Assembly: GCA_002400675.1 (NCBI GenBank)
Contig: NVQY01000174.1
Location: forward strand, 1 to 10,047
Reading direction: 5' to 3'
Length of the DNA stretch: 10,047 bases
From: Paracoccaceae bacterium
Lineage (GTDB): Bacteria; Pseudomonadota; Alphaproteobacteria; Rhodobacterales; Rhodobacteraceae
Numbering within the stretch: position 1 is the first letter of the stretch; every line of letters begins with the position of its first letter. The position numbers were made by a program, and so were the translations under genes. Of the stretch, positions 6,881-10,047 are shown in pieces. The notes beneath the pieces are model-generated. The model did no database searches. It worked only from the letters and a program-made list of their open reading frames with translations, and was not told the origin of the DNA.

Positions 6881-6901
6881 TTGCGCAGGCTAGCCGCTGG
6901 G

Positions 6902-6924
6902 CGCGCCCTTTGCCAGAGGGCGCG
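6902..6924 (-). repeat. GC-rich hairpin in the leader of the permease gene
   Basis: CGCGCCCT (6902-6909) pairs perfectly with AGGGCGCG (6917-6924) around a 7-nt loop. It ends 21 nt before the permease start codon on the minus strand. If it is in the transcript it would sit close to the ribosome entry site. There is no U-tract after it in either direction, so it is unlikely to be an intrinsic terminator. Confidence 0.5.
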
Positions 6925-6976
6925 ACAGTTTGGGCACTCCTCTGGTTTATGTTTCCCAAACCCCGGCACAGCAGGA

Positions 6977-6999
6977 AAGAAAATTCGCCGAATTTTCTT
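6977..6999. repeat. Perfect 11-bp palindrome with 1-nt centre, candidate operator
   Basis: AAGAAAATTCG (6977-6987) and CGAATTTTCTT (6989-6999) are exact reverse complements around a single C, 23 bp in all. It lies about 97 nt upstream of the permease start and 122 nt upstream of yebC, in the shared divergent region. A compact, AT-rich, odd-centred palindrome is more typical of a dimeric regulator site than of a terminator, although a 9-bp RNA stem with a 5-nt loop is possible. The binding protein is unknown. Confidence 0.55.
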
Positions 7000-7008
7000 G
7001 ATTGCGCC

Positions 7009-7028
7009 TGATGCGAGGGTGCGCATCA
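7009..7028. repeat. 7-bp inverted repeat beside the larger palindrome
   Basis: TGATGCG (7009-7015) and CGCATCA (7022-7028) are exact inverted copies with a 6-nt spacer. It begins 9 nt after the 23-bp palindrome and ends 21 nt before the candidate yebC -35 box. It may be a second regulator site in the divergent region. Confidence 0.4.
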
Positions 7029-7049
7029 CGCACATTGCCCGCCCCGGTC

Positions 7050-7079
7050 TTGCCCTTTGCCCATGCTCTGCCTTATAGA
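7050..7079 (+). promoter_or_regulatory. Candidate sigma70-type promoter of yebC
   Basis: TTGCCC (7050-7055), 18 nt, TATAGA (7074-7079); each box matches 4 of 6 consensus positions. The expected start near 7086 leaves a leader of about 35 nt carrying AGGAG at 7109-7113. Other TTG boxes nearby make the -35 assignment less certain than the -10. Confidence 0.4.
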
Positions 7080-7120
7080 ACCGGCCAAACCCCAACGGTG
7101 AACGGATCAGGAGAGCAGTC

Positions 7121-7861
7121 ATGGCAGGCCATTCAAAATGGGCGAATATTCAGCACCGTAAAGGGCGCCAGGACGCCGTACGTTCCAAGCTGTTTTCCAA
7201 GCTCAGCAAGGAAATCACCGTGGCCGCCAAGATGGGTGACCCGGACCCGGACAAGAACCCGCGCCTGCGCATGGCGGTGAAAGAGGCCAAATCGGTGTCG
7301 GTGCCCAAGGACGTGATCGACCGCGCTATCAAGAAAAGTCAGGTCGGCGACGGTGACGAATTCGAGGAAATCCGCTATGAGGGCTATGGTCCCAACGGGG
7401 TCGCAGTGATCGTCGAGGCGATGACCGACAACCGTAACCGTACCGCCAGCGTGGTGCGCTCGACGTTCTCCAAGAACGGCGGCAATCTGGGTGAAACCGG
7501 CAGCGTGGCGTTCATGTTCGAACGCAAAGGTGCCGTCAGCTATCCGGTCGAGGCGGGCGACGCCGACACCATCATGGACGCCGCCATCGAGGCCGGGGCC
7601 GAAGACGTGGAAAGCTCTGAGGACGGGCATGTGATCTGGTGCGCCGACACCGATCTGTCCGAAGTGTCAAACGCGCTCGAGGCCGATCTGGGCGATTCCG
7701 AATCGACCCGTCTGGTGTGGCGTCCGACCATCACCACCGAAATGGACCTCGCGGGTATGGAAAAGCTGATGAAGCTGATTGATGCGCTTGAGGATGACGA
7801 TGATATTCAGCGCGTGACCAGCAATTTCGAAGCCTCTGACGAGGTGATGGAGCAACTCTGA
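7121..7861 (+). CDS. yebC: YebC/TACO1-family protein, 246 aa
   Basis: The N-terminus [19 protein letters not shown] is the family signature, and 246 residues equals the usual bacterial length. Other conserved segments are [32 protein letters not shown], the [19 protein letters not shown] block and [16 protein letters not shown]. The C-terminus is acidic ([11 protein letters not shown]). YebC proteins were long annotated as DNA-binding transcriptional regulators (PmpR in Pseudomonas); more recent work connects bacterial YebC and mitochondrial TACO1 with translation, relieving ribosome stalling at proline-rich stretches. Either activity is cytosolic. The start at 7121 has AGGAG (7109-7113) 7 nt upstream. 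In many bacteria yebC lies by ruvC, ruvA and ruvB; here no ruv genes are adjacent within the window, and its neighbours are a divergent permease and a convergent LysR regulator. Confidence 0.96.
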   Translation: MAGHSKWANIQHRKGRQDAVRSKLFSKLSKEITVAAKMGDPDPDKNPRLRMAVKEAKSVSVPKDVIDRAIKKSQVGDGDEFEEIRYEGYGPNGVAVIVEAMTDNRNRTASVVRSTFSKNGGNLGETGSVAFMFERKGAVSYPVEAGDADTIMDAAIEAGAEDVESSEDGHVIWCADTDLSEVSNALEADLGDSESTRLVWRPTITTEMDLAGMEKLMKLIDALEDDDDIQRVTSNFEASDEVMEQL

Positions 7862-7875
7862 CCTTTTCCGCGTTC

Positions 7876-7922
7876 GGCCTGTTCGCCAGTAGGGTGGGTG
7901 CCAACCCACGCCCGGACAGGCC
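7876..7922. terminator. Two-part hairpin between convergent yebC and the LysR gene
   Basis: An outer 7-bp stem, GGCCTGT (7876-7882) with ACAGGCC (7916-7922), encloses an inner 6-bp stem, GTGGGT (7894-7899) with ACCCAC (7904-7909) and a 4-nt loop. It begins 14 nt after the yebC stop and ends 8 nt before the LysR gene's stop, the natural place for a two-way terminator. No U-run follows in either direction, so factor-independent termination is doubtful. The inner part resembles a dispersed repeat type (see findings). Confidence 0.4.
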
Positions 7923-7930
7923 CTGCTAAA

Positions 7931-8815
7931 TCAGGGCGCGATCAACACTTTTTGCGCCGCTTTGCGCACCGCTTGGGTGACCGGTTCCAATGCCGGGGCC
8001 ATGATCCGGCTGATTTGCCAGTATAGCGGCACGTCCAGCGGTGCATCCGCCAGCAACGGCACCAACCGGGCGTTGCGGATCGGCCCGCGCACCAGCGTTT
8101 CGGGGTTCAGCCCCCAGCCAACCCCGGCACGCGCCGCGCCGACAAAGGCGTGGCTGGACGGCAGGAAATGCGTCGGCGGGGCAAGGCGCTGATCAAAATT
8201 CCGATCTATCCAGACCTTTTGCAGCGCGTCTTTGGCGTTGAATGTCAGGCACGGGGCCAGCGCCAGAGTGTCTGCGTTCACCCCTGTCGCAAACCATTGC
8301 TGCATGAAATTCGGGCTGGCGGTCGCGATATAACGCAATGATCCCAAGGGGATCGCGTCGCACCCCGTGACTGGTTTGGCCCGCGAGGTCACAGCGGCGC
8401 TGACCTCTCCGCGTTTTAGCCAGTCGGCCGAGTGGTCCTGATCGTCGATCACCAGATCAAACAACACATCCCCCGCCAGCGCCATGGCCGCGACAAACCA
8501 CGTGGCCAGACTGTCGGCATTGATCGCAACGCGCAGGCGCGCCGGGCCGGTGGTCTCGCCCAGCGACAAATCGCGGCTGAGTTGGGATTCCAGCACGCCC
8601 ACGTCCTCGGCATGTTTGGCAAGGCGCAGCCCCGCCCGCGTGCCGGTGCAGGGCGATCCGCGATTGATCAGCGATGTGCCCACCCGATCCTCAAGCGCCT
8701 TGATCCGTTGCGATATGGCCGACGGTGTCACCGACAGATCGGCGGCGGCGACCTCGAAACTGCCACGGCGCAGAACCGCGGCAAGGGCGGACAGGTGGTG
8801 GGCTTCGAATTGCAT
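7931..8815 (-). CDS. argP: LysR-family regulator, ArgP/LysG-type, 294 aa
   Basis: A transcriptional regulator with an N-terminal winged helix-turn-helix (about 1-60; AAADLSVTPSAISQRIKALE holds the recognition region) and a C-terminal effector-binding domain (about 90-294). The stretch RGSPCTGTRAG (52-62) matches the R-x-x-P-C-x-x-T-x-A-G region that sets ArgP/LysG proteins apart from other LysR members, and the length agrees with the usual figure of just under 300. ArgP (LysG in Corynebacterium) senses lysine or arginine and controls the exporter gene argO/lysE. Here that exporter lies divergent, 90 nt away, which supports the assignment. The ribosome binding site before 8815 is weak. A T-N11-A box lies between the two genes. 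The effector could be Lys, Arg or another basic amino acid. Confidence 0.88.
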   Translation of the reverse strand: MQFEAHHLSALAAVLRRGSFEVAAADLSVTPSAISQRIKALEDRVGTSLINRGSPCTGTRAGLRLAKHAEDVGVLESQLSRDLSLGETTGPARLRVAINADSLATWFVAAMALAGDVLFDLVIDDQDHSADWLKRGEVSAAVTSRAKPVTGCDAIPLGSLRYIATASPNFMQQWFATGVNADTLALAPCLTFNAKDALQKVWIDRNFDQRLAPPTHFLPSSHAFVGAARAGVGWGLNPETLVRGPIRNARLVPLLADAPLDVPLYWQISRIMAPALEPVTQAVRKAAQKVLIAP

Positions 8816-8823
8816 TAGTTCTG

Positions 8824-8838
8824 CTTACTCTGACTAAG
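8824..8838. promoter_or_regulatory. LysR-type T-N11-A box between regulator and exporter
   Basis: CTTA (8824-8827) and TAAG (8835-8838) are inverted around 7 nt and contain T8825-N11-A8837, the classical LysR-family half-site arrangement. An overlapping wider repeat has TTAGT (8815-8819) and ACTAA (8833-8837). The site is the most likely binding place of the adjacent ArgP-type protein. GATAAT at 8839-8844 is a possible exporter -10 box (5 of 6), but it has no -35 at the right distance, as often seen at activated promoters. Confidence 0.5.
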
Positions 8839-8849
8839 GATAATTAACT

Positions 8850-8878
8850 GGATTACGGTGTTTCGCGGCGGTAGTCAA
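8850..8878 (-). promoter_or_regulatory. Weak candidate promoter of the LysR gene
   Basis: On the minus strand TTGACT (8873-8878, 5 of 6 to consensus) is 17 nt from TAATCC (8850-8855), a poor -10. Transcription would start near 8843, so the T-N11-A box would lie just downstream of the start, as expected for negative autoregulation by a LysR protein. The -10 weakness keeps this tentative. Confidence 0.3.
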
Positions 8879-8905
8879 ATCTGGACCGCATAGGAAAGCC
8901 ACCCG

Positions 8906-9505
8906 ATGATGACCACTTACCTGCCCGGATTTGCCCTTGGATTCAGCCTGATACTGGCGATTGGCGCGCAGAATGCCTTTGTTCTGCGGCAGGGTCTGCG
9001 GGGCGAGCACCTGTTCTGGGTCTGCCTGACCTGTGCGGCGTCCGATGCCATTCTGATCAGCGTCGGCGTGGCTGGTTTTGGCAGTCTCGCGCGCGCTTTC
9101 CCCAAGGTGGAACCGATCATGCGGTACGGCGGGGCGGCGTTTCTGTTTGGCTACGGCGCGCTGGCCTTGCGGGCCGCGTGGCGGGGCAGTTCGGGGTTGA
9201 ACACAAACGGGCGCGGGCAGGGTGGGTTGGCGGCGACGCTTGCGACTGCACTGGCGCTGACCTGGCTTAATCCGCATGTCTATCTTGATACGGTGGTGCT
9301 GATCGGCGCGGTGTCGGCGCAGTATGACAGCCGGGTGATGTTCGCCGCCGGGGCGATCAGCGCCAGTTTCGTGTTCTTCTTTTCGCTGGGCTACGGCGCG
9401 CGCCTGATTGCGCCGGTGTTTCAACGCCCGCAGGCGTGGCGCGTGCTGGACGCCGGGGTTGGGTTGACCATGTGGGTCATTGCCGTGAAACTTATTACCA
9501 TGTGA
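8906..9505 (+). CDS. argO: LysE/ArgO-family basic amino acid exporter, 199 aa
   Basis: An inner-membrane exporter of the LysE superfamily, about 200 residues and probably six hydrophobic segments. Family landmarks are AIGAQNAFVLRQGLRGEH (18-35), the CAASDAILISVGVAG segment (43-57) with Ser46-Asp47, and WLNPHVYLDTVVLIG (120-134), which is the best LysE/ArgO signature. These proteins release excess lysine, arginine or toxic analogues such as canavanine by ion-coupled efflux. The start at 8906 has AGGAAAG at 8892-8898 with a 7-nt spacing; the next codon is also ATG, at 10-nt spacing, and could serve. The divergent ArgP-type gene and the intervening LysR box support induction by basic amino acids. 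An EamA transporter starts 39 nt downstream and may share the transcript. Lys versus Arg preference cannot be decided. Confidence 0.92.
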   Translation: MMTTYLPGFALGFSLILAIGAQNAFVLRQGLRGEHLFWVCLTCAASDAILISVGVAGFGSLARAFPKVEPIMRYGGAAFLFGYGALALRAAWRGSSGLNTNGRGQGGLAATLATALALTWLNPHVYLDTVVLIGAVSAQYDSRVMFAAGAISASFVFFFSLGYGARLIAPVFQRPQAWRVLDAGVGLTMWVIAVKLITM

Positions 9506-9544
9506 AGGGTTGTGCCGCGCGGTGAATGGGTATTCAAGCGGGCC

Positions 9545-10047
9545 ATGACCATCACCTCTCCTTCGCGCCCGGGTGCCGGAATCCTCTGGATGCTGGTCAC
9601 TGGCCTTTGTTTTGTTGCCGTTACCGCGCTTGTCAAAGTCATGGGGGTTGGGGTGCCGCCGGCGGAATCGGCATTTCTGCGCTATGTGATCGGGTCGGTG
9701 TTCTTGCTGCCGATGGTGCTTCCGGCGATGCGGCGGGCCAATCTGACGCGCCGGCATTGGGCGCTGTTCGGGGCGCGTGGAGTCATGCATGCGGGGGGCG
9801 TGATCCTTTGGTTTTATGCGATGACCCGGATCCCATTGGCCGAAGTGACGGCGATGAATTACCTCACACCGGTCTATGTAACCATCGGCGCGGCGATCTT
9901 TCTCGGCGAAAAGCTGGCATTTCGCCGGATTGCGGCGGTGGTCGCGGCGCTGTTGGGCACGCTGATCATCCTGCGCCCGGGGTTTCGCGAAATCAGCCCC
10001 GGACATCTGGCCATGCTGGGCGCGGCTTTGGTGTTTGGCGGGTCTTA
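9545..10047 (+). CDS. EamA/DMT-superfamily transporter, N-terminal part (cut by window edge)
   Basis: The first 167 codons of a membrane protein that runs off the right edge without a stop. It begins MTITSPSRPGAGILWMLVTG and contains hydrophobic segments near residues 12-32, 42-60, 78-92, 102-120 and 128-145, corresponding to the first of the two EamA units of a ten-span drug/metabolite transporter. FLGEKLAFRR near 118-127 is the typical EamA loop, where the Gly-Glu pair is strongly conserved. Family members export metabolites, amino acids or S-adenosylmethionine; the substrate is undetermined. ATG at 9545 is the only sensible start in frame, since no ATG, GTG or TTG lies just upstream in the same frame. 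The ribosome binding site is weak (AAGCGGG region). It starts 39 nt after the LysE-type gene and may be co-transcribed. Confidence 0.88.
   Translation, partial: MTITSPSRPGAGILWMLVTGLCFVAVTALVKVMGVGVPPAESAFLRYVIGSVFLLPMVLPAMRRANLTRRHWALFGARGVMHAGGVILWFYAMTRIPLAEVTAMNYLTPVYVTIGAAIFLGEKLAFRRIAAVVAALLGTLIILRPGFREISPGHLAMLGAALVFGGS

Noticed and set aside
6877..7122. An 81-codon minus-strand frame ending with an ATGA overlap on the permease start
   Set aside because: It runs through the divergent promoter region and the palindromes, overlaps the yebC start, and its Arg/Pro-rich product resembles nothing I know. The overlap with the permease ATG looks accidental.
8834..10006. A 390-codon open frame on the minus strand, opposite the LysE-type and EamA genes
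   Set aside because: Its translation is rich in Arg, His, Pro and Gln with no hydrophobic or domain pattern, as expected from the antisense frame of GC-rich membrane-protein genes. Both plus-strand genes have clear family signatures and occupy the same DNA.

Overview
The window reads as a GC-rich alphaproteobacterial chromosome segment, most likely from the Rhodobacteraceae (Roseobacter-type). This rests on the codon and GC bias, an AsmA-family protein, a YebC protein and a divergent ArgP/LysE-type pair. The taxon is inferred from overall character, not from a marker gene. I see no insertion sequence, prophage, CRISPR array, toxin-antitoxin pair or recognisable defence cassette. Most of it is ordinary core-type gene content.

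Left block (1-4082), all on the minus strand: the N-terminal part of a class V aminotransferase running off the left edge; a 165-residue predicted secreted protein of unknown function; a 933-residue AsmA-family envelope protein 70 nt upstream of it and probably co-transcribed; an intergenic stretch of about 300 nt; and a tRNA-Gly(GCC) with encoded CCA, followed by two tandem hairpins that probably end its transcript.

Middle block (4083-6880): a well-formed sigma70-type promoter, a strong Shine-Dalgarno sequence and a 28-codon ORF for a single-span membrane peptide lie on the plus strand, with two palindromes around the promoter. This is the least conventional feature of the window. It converges on a minus-strand pair made of a SLC13/DASS-type transporter with two RCK_C (TrkA_C) domains and, 28 nt downstream, a stand-alone class I glutamine amidotransferase.

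Right block (6881-10047): a 240-nt divergent intergenic region with three inverted repeats leads into yebC on the plus strand. yebC converges on an ArgP/LysG-type LysR regulator, with a repeat-like hairpin between them. The regulator is divergent from a LysE/ArgO-type amino acid exporter, with a good T-N11-A box between the two. This is the familiar arrangement in which the regulator senses basic amino acids and switches on the exporter. An EamA/DMT transporter follows on the same strand and is cut by the right edge.
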